In this document: positions 7,268-15,843 of the stretch, in pieces
Position numbering within the stretch: the stretch's first letter is position 1
Layout of the letters: each line of letters opens with the position of its first letter
NCBI GenBank assembly: GCA_965277445.1
Contig: CBDICY010000050.1
Location: 682,001 to 746,000, forward strand
Direction: 5' to 3'
Length of the DNA: 64,000 bases
Source of the DNA: JAFMDF01 sp965277445
GTDB taxonomy: Bacteria; Bacteroidota; Bacteroidia; Chitinophagales; Saprospiraceae
Program-made: the position numbers and the translations under genes
Notes under the pieces: model-generated
Told to the model about the DNA's origin: nothing
Database searches by the model: none
What the model saw: only the letters and a program-made list of their open reading frames with translations

Positions 7268-10200
7268 ATGAGTTATATAAAACTGGAATATCCTATATTA
7301 GTACAAAATGTCCCGACAAATGGTAAACCAAATTATCATTTAAAACCACTTTTTGTACCCAGTCCAGTTGTCTCTGATAGACGGTTTGAATCTGCCGCTA
7401 GAAAATTGCGAGATGCTTTAACCAATCGCCTCAAAGGCTTTGAACTCAATGCAGAAAGTACCGAGCAATTACTTTGGTATGCCTTTAATCCTACACTAGA
7501 ATTCTCTACCCCAACTTTTCGTTTCCCCATTGGCCGACAATACTTCGAAGGTCCAGTCTGTGTCGTTGAATTTGACTTAAAAGGCATGACTTTTATTTGC
7601 TTACCTTCCTTCCAACACTTTATGTTTATCGTCAAAGCGAATGCTACAGATAAAACCAATATTAAAAATGCGATAGAAAGTGCCCTTATTAAATATTTAA
7701 AAACGGAAAGAGCAGAACTTCAAGAAGACCTTGATTTCACCGATTACTATGCAACGAAAGGTGCATTTGTAACCTCCATTACTCAAAGTGTAAAAGTCAA
7801 ACAAGGTGGGTTTAGAATAGCATCAGCGACTGATAATTTATTCTTTGATAGCCTTGCACCTAGTTCGGATTTTGATGGCGGTACAGAAATTGAAAAGGTA
7901 GGGACTGATTTATTACGGAAATATCCAGATAAATTATTGCGGGCTTTCCATCGAGAAGATCTAGTCGAACGACTCTCTAACACCCTTTATCGCGCTGAAA
8001 ATACGCCCATCGTTTTAGTAGGAACAGAAGGTGTTGGAAAGCATAGTTTATTAAATGAGGCCATCTTTCGCTATCGAGATCAGCACAAAAATAGAAATAT
8101 CGAACAATTACAAAGTATTTGGCATATTGACCCTACTCGTATTATTGCAGGTATGAGTATTGTGGGGTGGTGGCAAAAACGCTTTGAAGCCATTATAAAA
8201 TTTGCGCAAGAGCGTCGCAAAGACATCGTTAAAAATTATACCGCAGATAAATTGGTCTTTGACAATATTGTTGCGTTACAGCGTATCGGCAAATCTGCTC
8301 AAAATAATATGACTTTAAGTGATGTCTTAAAGCCTTATTTGGAAAAAAGAAAGCTGCAAGTTGTCCTAATTGCTACTCCCGAAGAATGGAAAATTGTGCA
8401 AGAAAAAGATCGGAGTTTCACCGATTTATTTCAAGTCTTACGTATTCCAGAAGTAAATTATGAAACAGCGGTAAAAATTGTCTTGGAACAACGCAAACAA
8501 TTAGAGTTAACCTATGATGGCAATATCTCTATCCAAGCCATTCATCGTTTATTTACCATTCAACGGAATTACCTAAAAAATAAAGCATTACCGGGTAGTG
8601 TCATGAAATTGCTAAAGCAACTAGTTACTAAATTTAAGTCTATTCCGATAGATTTGCCTGAAGTAAGGGAAGAGTTTCAAAACTTTAGTGGCTTAGAAGA
8701 ATCTATTTTTGATGCATCTTATTCCTTTGAAAAAGAAGAAGTTAGAAAGAAAATAAGCGCATCCTTAGTTGGGCAACCCGAAGTGGTAGACACTTTAGCC
8801 AATGTCATTCATACCATCAAAGCTAAACTGTCGAACCCGACTAAACCCTTAGGTTCTTTTATGTTTATTGGACCTACTGGTGTTGGAAAAACCCAAGCAG
8901 CAAAAGTGCTTTGTAAATATTTGATGGGCGACGAAAAACACTTGATGCGCTTCGATATGAACGAGTACATCGACGAAAGTGCCGTCCATCGACTGATTGG
9001 GGATTATTATAATCCAGAAGGACAATTAACAGGTAAAGTGCGATATAATCCCTTTGGTATTTTATTATTAGATGAGATTGAAAAAGCACATCCAAAAGTC
9101 CATGATTTACTCCTCCAAGTCTTAGACGATGGTCGATTGACCGATAGTATTGGTCGTACAGTAGATTTTACGAATACGATCATTATTATGACCTCTAACG
9201 TCGGTGCTAGAGCTGTTTCTGCTCAATTAGGTTTTGGACAAAGTCTAGATAATGATGCCGCTATTTATCGAAAATCGGTAGCGGATATGTTTCGCCCTGA
9301 ATTTGTCAATCGAATTGACCGTATTGTTATTTTCAAGCCACTTGAACTAGCGCATATCCTCAATATTGCTCGCCTGCAAATTAAAGAATTATTACAAAGA
9401 GATGGTTTTGTCAGGCGATCTACTATTTTAAATATTTCTCAAGAAGCATTAGAATGGGTCGCCAAACGTGGGTATGACGCACGGATGGGCGGACGAGCAC
9501 TTAAGCGACAAATAGAACGGGATTTAACGGCACTTTCTGCGGAGCAATTAGTAACAACTTATAGTGACCAACCTATTTTATTCGATATTTTTTATGATGG
9601 GGAAAAATTAGTCCCCAAAATAGCCACACTTGAATTTGTGGATACCATTGAAGATGATTGGTTGCCCGAAACGCCCGATGAACGCCAAGGTAGGCGGTTT
9701 TATGGTCAATTATTACGTAGTATAGAACGCATCGAACAACAGATTAGTCGCAAAGAACAAGCGGAAGAACAGAGTGATTTAATAGTCGTAGGGAATAATA
9801 AAGGCGACCAATTGAATTGGCAACATTACGATTTTAAAAATAGATTGGTTGAAGTAAAAGAAAGGGTGCAAACAATGCTGTTGGGATATAGAGATCGTAA
9901 TTTTGACGAAGCACCTGCCATCCCTTTTAGATTAAAGCGGATCAAAAATAGTAGCTTTAATTATTCCAATAATAGTGGAGACAGAGCCTATCGGAAAATG
10001 GTTAAAGATCAACTTTTCCAACAAGAAGGCATGCAAGAAATCATTGAATATTATCGCCATGCTGCCGCTCAATTTGATAGTTTAAGTACCGAATTTTTAG
10101 ACAATTTCCTCAATGTCTTTTTACTAAAGCTAGCCGCCAAAGGTTTTATGAAAGGAACGATCGAACAAGTCGTTTTTCATATTGAAACAGGCATTATTGG

Positions 10201-10573
10201 ATTAGGAAAAAAGGAAATAGCTTATTTATTTGCGCATTATGAAAAAGTCTTTGAATTTTTAGACATTCGATCTACCAAAGATGAACAGGCTAGTACGCTA
10301 ACGATAGAAGGCTATTCTCTTTTTGATTTATTCAAAGAGGAACAAGGCATTCATATGTTTCGAGCCATTCAAGGCAGCATGATTCCTATTAAACTAATGG
10401 TCGAAAAAGTCGGACCAAAAACAGTTAAACATCAAACGTTAAAGGTCGTCCGAATCTATAGCGAAACTACTTTGACCGATGTCCGCACAGGTTTTTCTAA
10501 TAGCATCGCCATTACACCAGAGGAATTTAAGCTGTTATTGTATGCAGGAGTGGAGAAACGATTGAGGAAATAA
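7268..10573 (+). CDS. ClpB-like AAA+ ATPase with release-factor-like C-terminal domain
   Basis: The N-terminal 230 residues are not a Clp_N domain and I do not recognise them. A first nucleotide-binding domain has GTEGVGKHS near 252-260 but a degenerate Walker B. The second domain is canonical AAA_2: GPTGVGKTQ (about 535-543), ILLLDEIEKAHP (about 598), MTSNVG sensor and FRPEFVNRID, then a ClpB_D2-small domain ending near 830. The last 270 residues include a coiled-coil-like stretch and then EGYSLFDLFKEEQGIHMFR and VVRIYSETTLTDVRTG. These resemble the PCRF and post-GGQ segments of peptide-chain release factors, but the GGQ domain is absent. Role is unknown; ribosome-linked protein remodelling is inference. 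Confidence 0.85.
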   Translation: MSYIKLEYPILVQNVPTNGKPNYHLKPLFVPSPVVSDRRFESAARKLRDALTNRLKGFELNAESTEQLLWYAFNPTLEFSTPTFRFPIGRQYFEGPVCVVEFDLKGMTFICLPSFQHFMFIVKANATDKTNIKNAIESALIKYLKTERAELQEDLDFTDYYATKGAFVTSITQSVKVKQGGFRIASATDNLFFDSLAPSSDFDGGTEIEKVGTDLLRKYPDKLLRAFHREDLVERLSNTLYRAENTPIVLVGTEGVGKHSLLNEAIFRYRDQHKNRNIEQLQSIWHIDPTRIIAGMSIVGWWQKRFEAIIKFAQERRKDIVKNYTADKLVFDNIVALQRIGKSAQNNMTLSDVLKPYLEKRKLQVVLIATPEEWKIVQEKDRSFTDLFQVLRIPEVNYETAVKIVLEQRKQLELTYDGNISIQAIHRLFTIQRNYLKNKALPGSVMKLLKQLVTKFKSIPIDLPEVREEFQNFSGLEESIFDASYSFEKEEVRKKISASLVGQPEVVDTLANVIHTIKAKLSNPTKPLGSFMFIGPTGVGKTQAAKVLCKYLMGDEKHLMRFDMNEYIDESAVHRLIGDYYNPEGQLTGKVRYNPFGILLLDEIEKAHPKVHDLLLQVLDDGRLTDSIGRTVDFTNTIIIMTSNVGARAVSAQLGFGQSLDNDAAIYRKSVADMFRPEFVNRIDRIVIFKPLELAHILNIARLQIKELLQRDGFVRRSTILNISQEALEWVAKRGYDARMGGRALKRQIERDLTALSAEQLVTTYSDQPILFDIFYDGEKLVPKIATLEFVDTIEDDWLPETPDERQGRRFYGQLLRSIERIEQQISRKEQAEEQSDLIVVGNNKGDQLNWQHYDFKNRLVEVKERVQTMLLGYRDRNFDEAPAIPFRLKRIKNSSFNYSNNSGDRAYRKMVKDQLFQQEGMQEIIEYYRHAAAQFDSLSTEFLDNFLNVFLLKLAAKGFMKGTIEQVVFHIETGIIGLGKKEIAYLFAHYEKVFEFLDIRSTKDEQASTLTIEGYSLFDLFKEEQGIHMFRAIQGSMIPIKLMVEKVGPKTVKHQTLKVVRIYSETTLTDVRTGFSNSIAITPEEFKLLLYAGVEKRLRK

Positions 10574-10645
10574 ACTAATGGTTGACGGTACACGGCTGAA
10601 GGTCTGCCTACCGCTACTAGCTACTATAACATTCCTACTAAAAAA

Positions 10646-12169
10646 CTACCTTGCTTTATTCTCTAATAATGATAAGACTAACTCCCATTGATCTTCATAA
10701 GGAATGATTTCAATAAAATGGGCATTTAAATAATTACGGGCAGGATGCGCTAATAATTTTTTATAATAATTTTTAGCCGTCCGACTAGTTGCATTTCTAT
10801 GAAAATTTGCTTTTAGCACACACCCCAACATCTTAATAAAACAGTTGCTCCTAATGGTAAAATCGTTTTTCAAATACCTCCAAGCATATTGATTCAAAGC
10901 ATCCATTCTTTTTTGTAATGCTACTCGATCCCCTTTCTTTAGTAGCATTAAAAATTGAACAATTAGTATCGGAATATTAACCCCTCTCTTATTTTTAGCG
11001 TAGTGTGGTATTTGATTGATAATTTTACCCAATTTTATTAATTCCATTTTTTTAGCTGGCAATTTAATTTGACCATACTTTACTAAAAATAGCAAATAAC
11101 ATTTGTATATCATCAATCGCTCTTGTGGTAATTCAAACGCTTTCCCTTTTAAACTCATAGCGTCAGATTCTTTCGCAGAAAAAAATTGATAAGCCCTTTT
11201 CCAATTTTTAGTATGCAGACATATTAATATAAATAACTCCACTCCACCTAACCAACTCAAAGACTTTGGAGGAATACTTTTTTTCTGAATTTTGAGAATC
11301 GCCTCTCCTTTCTTAATTTTCTTAAGGTGAATACAGGCTTCTAAAGCATGATTTGTAATAATTGAAACCGTAGAGTAGGCAGGCTTTTTTACCCGTTTAT
11401 CTAAAAAAGCTAGGAAATGATCACTCTGTTGAAGTACTTTTTCGTAGTTATTTTGAAGTTGAAGGTTTGATAGAATCACATTGAATCCTAAATTTAATAA
11501 TTTGAAACTTATATGTTCTTCAAAAAGTGGCATGATCCTTTTACTTACTGCTTCAAACTCTTTTAATAAAGCTGGACTCGGGATATTATTGGCAGTAAGA
11601 CTTGCTATCAGGTGATAATGCTTTTGTTCTATATATAATTCATGTCCCAGTATCTTATAATACTTATCTTTTAAATCGAAATAATATTGGCTTTTTTGTT
11701 GATTCCTTGTAAAACTGATATGGTACTCTTCCAGAATTCGTGCAAAACCAATTACCAGCTCGGTAAAACCGTATTCTAATGACTTTTTTAGTGCTTTTTT
11801 AGCTAATTTGGCAGCCATTTGAAAGGCACCTCTTCTTCTTAATAATCGTACGGAAGTGAGCATCCTTTCTCCCTGATAGATACTCACTTGTATATCTGTC
11901 AATGCTTCTCCCGTAACATCTATAAAAAAAAGAGTATTTAACAATTTCTTTTCTAAATGCTGCTTCAATTTTTGATAGGTATCCTTTTTATAATCATTTC
12001 CATAAATAGCAACTGCCGCCGCCTCGTCGTTCTCAAAATCACCATTAATGATTCCATCATATAGTTTTTGAGATTTAGGGCTATTATTATTAGCGTTCTG
12101 TCCTATTATCTCAATTTTTTGTACCTTTACTTTGGAAACAATCTTGATTAATTCTTTCAGTTCTTCCAT
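10646..12169 (-). CDS. Uncharacterised alpha-helical repeat protein
   Basis: This 507-residue protein is very rich in Lys, Leu and paired helices, with segments such as AAKLAKKALKKSLEYGF that look like tetratricopeptide-type hairpins. It has no signal peptide or membrane helix, so it is probably cytoplasmic. The first 100 residues (MEELKELIKIVSKVK onward) look like a separate small helical domain. I do not recognise a named family. It stands alone, convergent with the AAA+ gene, and a candidate small RNA lies upstream on the other strand. The ATG at 12169 is well placed. Confidence 0.75.
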   Translation of the reverse strand: MEELKELIKIVSKVKVQKIEIIGQNANNNSPKSQKLYDGIINGDFENDEAAAVAIYGNDYKKDTYQKLKQHLEKKLLNTLFFIDVTGEALTDIQVSIYQGERMLTSVRLLRRRGAFQMAAKLAKKALKKSLEYGFTELVIGFARILEEYHISFTRNQQKSQYYFDLKDKYYKILGHELYIEQKHYHLIASLTANNIPSPALLKEFEAVSKRIMPLFEEHISFKLLNLGFNVILSNLQLQNNYEKVLQQSDHFLAFLDKRVKKPAYSTVSIITNHALEACIHLKKIKKGEAILKIQKKSIPPKSLSWLGGVELFILICLHTKNWKRAYQFFSAKESDAMSLKGKAFELPQERLMIYKCYLLFLVKYGQIKLPAKKMELIKLGKIINQIPHYAKNKRGVNIPILIVQFLMLLKKGDRVALQKRMDALNQYAWRYLKNDFTIRSNCFIKMLGCVLKANFHRNATSRTAKNYYKKLLAHPARNYLNAHFIEIIPYEDQWELVLSLLENKAR

Positions 12170-12323
12170 ATCTCTTTTAAACTAATTATTCCTTTTCTCG
12201 CCAATATCTATTTTTTTAAAACACTAATTATCAAATACTTACCAATAGTTTCAATTAAATAACGGCTCAAAGTCACCTCCTTTTTTCTTGTAAAGTGTTA
12301 TGGGTAAAAATAATTTAAGCTAG

Positions 12324-12331
12324 TATCTTTG
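12324..12331 (+). promoter_or_regulatory. Bacteroidota-type -7 element
   Basis: TATCTTTG is an exact TAnnTTTG match. It points to a short transcript that ends at the stem at 12425-12467. Confidence 0.5.
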
Positions 12332-12337
12332 TTTTAC

Positions 12338-12475
12338 ATTTCCATGGGTCCAAATGAAAGGTCTTAGATTCTCTTTATACTCAGCGCTAGAACTACTTTA
12401 TTGTGGTTTTACTCAGCAACCAAGCATACTAAGAGACGATCGTTCATTTGATGGTCTACTTAGTATGTTTTTGCT
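12338..12475 (+). ncRNA. Candidate small RNA of about 135 nt
   Basis: The candidate starts about 7 bases after a -7 element and ends in a stem. CATACTAAG (12425-12433) pairs perfectly with CTTAGTATG (12459-12467) and extends by AGAC/GTCT after one bulge, followed by five T. There is no convincing ORF inside. It lies divergent from the alpha-helical repeat gene and convergent with the DUF1905 gene. No known RNA family is recognised. Confidence 0.45.
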
Positions 12476-12590
12476 AGTAGACATAAAACCCAACAGCTCC
12501 CCATAATTATTACTATCTCAGAACGACTATCTATTCATCCACTATAATTTCTAAACACGCTAGCTTTTTATTCCGCTAATTGAAGGTGTT

Positions 12591-13121
12591 TTATCCCCGC
12601 TGATTGCTTTCCTTAAAAGCAATATTTAACAACTTAAAATCTAATTTCCCATTATTCGTTTTTAAAAAATCTAAAACCACCACCGCCTTTTTTAAACGAA
12701 TAGCCGAGCTTTTAGGCTTCCCAATAAGATGCAATAAACTACGCTGTTTACCGGGTGTTAACTGATGAAATAAATCACTCCCTTCTTCATCAACTAATAA
12801 TAATTCTTCCATCTCTTCTGGCAAATGAATTCCATACTTACTCTTATCGTTTTTCAGTTGTACGTGTAATTCAGCTGCTTCTCCCAATTTTAGTTTTTTG
12901 CGAATTTCGCTATTAATTGTAATAAAAAAGCCACCATTGCCATTTGGCATTAAGGCAGCATGAAATGTTTGTGCTTCATTTAGTGTACAAATAATTCGTC
13001 GATTATCCTTTTCGACAAATTGATTGGCTATTTCTATGGGAACATCAATGGTATAATTCCAAGAAAGACTAGAAGGTTTTCTTTCTAATTGGGTTTGAAA
13101 TTCAATAGTTAATTCGGTCAT
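12591..13121 (-). CDS. DUF1905 plus YdeI/OmpD-associated domain protein
   Basis: Residues about 1-95 form the small beta-barrel DUF1905 domain (WNYTIDVPIEIANQFV, then HAALMPNGNGGFFITIN, which is typical). Residues about 100-170 match the YdeI/OmdA-type helical domain, with LTPGKQRSLLHLIGKPKSSAIR and a LDF-containing end. The two domains commonly occur together in 170-200-residue Bacteroidota proteins. The C-terminal domain is linked to resistance against cationic peptides or bacteriocins in other bacteria; that role here is only suggested. It is a cytoplasmic, single-gene unit. Confidence 0.8.
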   Translation of the reverse strand: MTELTIEFQTQLERKPSSLSWNYTIDVPIEIANQFVEKDNRRIICTLNEAQTFHAALMPNGNGGFFITINSEIRKKLKLGEAAELHVQLKNDKSKYGIHLPEEMEELLLVDEEGSDLFHQLTPGKQRSLLHLIGKPKSSAIRLKKAVVVLDFLKTNNGKLDFKLLNIAFKESNQRG

Positions 13122-13419
13122 TCTCTAATAGATTAAGTTTAGTCAAAGTAGTATCCGATAAGTAGATAGTATGAAAATGATGATAAAAACGAATAAATTC
13201 ATTTACGCATCTTATATCCAACTTCCTCTCACAAAGTTATGGCTTAATACATTTAAAATAAATGTATTTTTTAATAAAAAATAATGGTTTGTGACATGGA
13301 TATTTGCAAAAAACAAAGTGAAGTCATAACTTGCAAGTTCCTATTATTAGATTACCCTCCGATTTAAAGTAACAGAAAGTTAGTAATAAAGTATAATTCT
13401 TTTATACCACCTACTTACC

Positions 13420-13514
13420 ATCCCCTATTCTGGCAACAAAATTGTATTTATTATACAAATGCTGTAAAAATCCCCTATTTGCCAATAAATTGACATATAG
13501 TAAAAAAATGTCAA
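13420..13514. promoter_or_regulatory. Direct repeats and two palindromes upstream of a secreted protein gene
   Basis: ATCCCCTATT plus a following GCAA/CCAA-type segment occurs at 13420-13443 and again at 13470-13491. TTGTAT/ATACAA (13442-13447 and 13453-13458) and TTGACAT/ATGTCAA (13490-13496 and 13508-13514) are perfect inverted repeats. The arrangement looks like tandem regulator sites; it is not a gene. Confidence 0.5.
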
Positions 13515-13704
13515 TCATTAGCAATTTACAACAAATAAAAAGAGTTTAAGCCGACGATAGTCAAAACTTTTTAAACTATTAATCCCCCGTAACATGAATA
13601 ATTATAATATTTCCGTTAACTTTGGTGCTAGTAAAAATACTCCCGACTGCAACACAACAATTATCCCCCCATTGAGCAGTCTATCAACAAAAACTAGGAC
13701 AATA

Positions 13705-14133
13705 ATGACTACCCTGCTCTACACTTGTGTGTATATTTTATCTTTATACACTTCTCCAATACCAGCCTCTGCACAAGTAATTCATCAGTCTTTCGAGATG
13801 GGCGAACGCAAAGCTCTTACCTTAAGTTTGGATATTCCTTATGAGGTTGAAACGTGGGCGGGTAATACCATCCTTACGGAAACGAAGGTGAAAATGGAAA
13901 ATATTCCACCGAAAATTTTGAAGCATTTCATTAATCAAGGTCGGTACGAAATCGTAGAAAATAATTCTGATAGTGCTATTGAATTGTCTTTAAAAGAAGT
14001 AGATCGGCGACCTATCCGAACTAAAAATGGAGAAGCAACCGAGACTATTAATATCAAAATTTATGTTCCCGAAGACTGTATGGTTAATCGACTTGGGAAA
14101 GGAAATTCAACCATAGAACAGACTGGAGAGTAA
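13705..14133 (+). CDS. Small exported beta-rich protein
   Basis: The frame is open from 13594, but ATG 13705 gives a standard signal peptide (MTTLLYTCVYILSLYTSP, ending ASAQ) and is the likely start, making 142 residues. The mature part alternates short beta strands with DIPYEVETWAGNTILTETKV and IKIYVPEDCMVNRLGKGNS, a pattern seen in Bacteroidota DUF4097-like or head-GIN-like exported proteins. It is probably periplasmic or surface-located. It stands alone between a possible operator region and a strong terminator. Its function is unknown. Confidence 0.65.
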   Translation: MTTLLYTCVYILSLYTSPIPASAQVIHQSFEMGERKALTLSLDIPYEVETWAGNTILTETKVKMENIPPKILKHFINQGRYEIVENNSDSAIELSLKEVDRRPIRTKNGEATETINIKIYVPEDCMVNRLGKGNSTIEQTGE

Positions 14134-14156
14134 TATAATACTACCTTTTATCTTTT

Positions 14157-14200
14157 ACAAAAAGAGGGCTTATCATTTAAATGGTAAGCCCTCTTTTTGT
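14157..14200. terminator. Bidirectional-looking terminator
   Basis: ACAAAAAGAGGGCTTA pairs with TAAGCCCTCTTTTTGT around a short loop. The T-run ends the upstream secreted-protein transcript. Confidence 0.9.
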
Positions 14201-14283
14201 TTTAAAATAACTCCATTCATCAGCAAAAATCAACTTTTCGTCGATTCCCCTTGTAATTTTCTTTACTATCTTTTATTTTTGAC

Positions 14284-14306
14284 TGACCGTTTGGTCAATA
14301 ACTTTA
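14284..14306 (+). promoter_or_regulatory. TetR-type operator overlapping a promoter
   Basis: TGACC (14284-14288) and GGTCA (14293-14297) form a palindrome with a 4-base centre, typical of TetR/AcrR operators. TAACTTTA at 14299-14306 resembles a -7 element. Both lie directly before the tetR-type gene, implying autoregulation and control of the operon behind it. Confidence 0.75.
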
Positions 14307-14309
14307 ATT

Positions 14310-14912
14310 ATGGCAACTAAAGCAAAAAAGCGATTTAAGGAAATGCGGCAGCGTAGCGAGGAAAAAATCCTTAATGCTGCATTAGAATTATTTGCCACCA
14401 ATGGCTATAAAAATACGGCTATTAGTGAGATTGCCAAGAAAGCCGAAATTTCTAAAGGTTTGATGTATAATTACTTTGACAGTAAAAAAGCCTTATTGCG
14501 AGCCATTGTTACCAAAGCTATAACGGAAGGACATAATCTAGTCCAACATGCTATGGATGATTATGCTTCCCCTATTTTAGAATTAGAACACCTAGTTTTA
14601 GATACTTTTGAGCATGTGAAAAAAAATTTTCAATTCTGGAAACTATTAACTTCTTTGACGCACCAACAAGACATTATGACCTCTGTGCAAGATTTAATAG
14701 AAAAAGAGAAAAGTTGGAGCATCCAAAAAGGCATTGAACTATTTACTAAATTAAAAGCCCCTAATCCAATGCAATCTGCTTTTTTATTGGGCGCTGCAAT
14801 GGATGGGATTATGCTACATTATATTCACATGGGCGATGACTATCCAATTGATGCCATGGCGAAAAATTTGATTGAGACTTTTACGCATCCTGATAGTATT
14901 CATTTGGGGTAA
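14310..14912 (+). CDS. TetR/AcrR family transcriptional regulator
   Basis: The N-terminal domain (about residues 15-62) has the TetR helix-turn-helix with ILNAALELFATNGYKNTAI, EIAKKAEISKGLMYNYFDSK and the following helix. The remaining 140 residues are an all-helical ligand-binding domain of unknown specificity. A TGACCGTTTGGTCA operator lies in its own promoter 13 bases upstream. It is the first gene of a set with a LolA-like protein, three permeases, an ATPase and a barrel, all on the same strand, so it is the likely repressor of that set, sensing perhaps a lipid or membrane-active compound. Confidence 0.92.
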   Translation: MATKAKKRFKEMRQRSEEKILNAALELFATNGYKNTAISEIAKKAEISKGLMYNYFDSKKALLRAIVTKAITEGHNLVQHAMDDYASPILELEHLVLDTFEHVKKNFQFWKLLTSLTHQQDIMTSVQDLIEKEKSWSIQKGIELFTKLKAPNPMQSAFLLGAAMDGIMLHYIHMGDDYPIDAMAKNLIETFTHPDSIHLG

Positions 14913-14916
14913 TATC

Positions 14917-14990
14917 GGTTGTCGGTTATCAGTTGTCAGTTTTACGTACTATACGTAACCGACAACCGACAACCGACAACCGACAACTCT
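14917..14990. repeat. Tandem-repeat hairpin, word CGGTTGT / ACAACCG
   Basis: The left arm has GGTTGTCGGTTATCAGTTGT. The core GTTTTACGTACT is at 14939-14950. The right arm has four ACCGACA words. The core is identical over 12 bases to that of the hairpin at 231-310. Confidence 0.88.
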
Positions 14991-15006
14991 CAACAATTAA
15001 CAAATT

Positions 15007-15759
15007 ATGAAAAATACACTCTTTCTTTTGTTCACAATGTTTTTAATTAGCAATTCAAGTTTTGCACAAGACCTGTCTGCTAAAGCTATTATTGACAAAG
15101 CCAATCAAAAACAACAAGGAAATTATCACCAAGGGGAAATCAAAATGTCGATTATCCGACCAGATTGGAAAAGAGAAATGAAAATGAAGTCTTGGGCAAG
15201 TGGTGATGATTTTTCATTGATTCTGGTAACTGCTCCAGCAAGAGACAAAGGCGCTGCTTTTTTAAAAAGAGATAAAGAATTATGGAATTGGCAACCGACG
15301 ATTGACCGAGTGATTAAAATGCCACCGAGTATGATGTCGCAAAGTTGGATGGGCTCTGATTTCACGAATGATGATTTGGTTAAACAGTCTTCTATCGTAG
15401 ACGATTATACTCAAGAAATTACGGGCAAAATGGAATTAGAAGATCGGACTTGTTGGGAAATCACCTTGATGCCTAAAGAAGAAGCGGCAGTTGTTTGGGG
15501 CAAAGTAAAAATATGGGTAGACCAAAAAGATTTTCTCCAATTGAAATCTGAGTTTTATGATGAAGATGATTATTTGGTACAAACCATTTATGGAAAAGAT
15601 ATTGGCGAATTAGGTGGTAGAATTTTACCTAAAACCATGGAGGTTATTCCAGCAGACGAGGAAGGACATTCCACCAAAATTGAGTATCTTTCGATGTCTT
15701 TTGACAAAACGATTAAATCTAGTTTCTTTTCTGTGCAGAATATGAAGAGGGTAAGGTAA
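15007..15759 (+). CDS. Outer-membrane lipoprotein-sorting (LolA-like) protein
   Basis: A signal peptide of about 20 residues (ending SSFAQ) precedes a 230-residue LolA-like half-barrel of the type annotated as outer membrane lipoprotein-sorting protein. The segments WKREMKMKSWASGDD, FLKRDKELWNWQPTIDRVIKM and SQSWMGSDFTNDDLV are typical of that family. LolA-like folds shield acyl chains in the periplasm. With LolC/E-like permeases, a LolD-like ATPase and a beta-barrel following on the same strand, the likely role is carrying a lipid or lipoprotein between inner and outer membrane (inference from family and context). Confidence 0.88.
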   Translation: MKNTLFLLFTMFLISNSSFAQDLSAKAIIDKANQKQQGNYHQGEIKMSIIRPDWKREMKMKSWASGDDFSLILVTAPARDKGAAFLKRDKELWNWQPTIDRVIKMPPSMMSQSWMGSDFTNDDLVKQSSIVDDYTQEITGKMELEDRTCWEITLMPKEEAAVVWGKVKIWVDQKDFLQLKSEFYDEDDYLVQTIYGKDIGELGGRILPKTMEVIPADEEGHSTKIEYLSMSFDKTIKSSFFSVQNMKRVR

Positions 15760-15830
15760 CGAGGCTAAAAGGTTACAAGGTTAAAAGGAAGCTTCATCAC
15801 CTCATTACCCTGTTACCTCGTCACCTCACA
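15760..15830. repeat. Tandem-repeat hairpin, word about AGGTTAC / GTAACCT
   Basis: The left arm has AAAAGGTTACAAGGTTAAAA. The right arm has ACCTCATTACCCTGTTACCT. It lies between the LolA-like gene and the first permease. Confidence 0.75.
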
Positions 15831-15843
15831 TTAAAACAAAACA

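Noticed and set aside
7268..10573. ClpV or contractile-injection ATPase
   Set aside because: No N-terminal ClpV domain or nearby sheath gene; the C-terminus resembles release factors instead.
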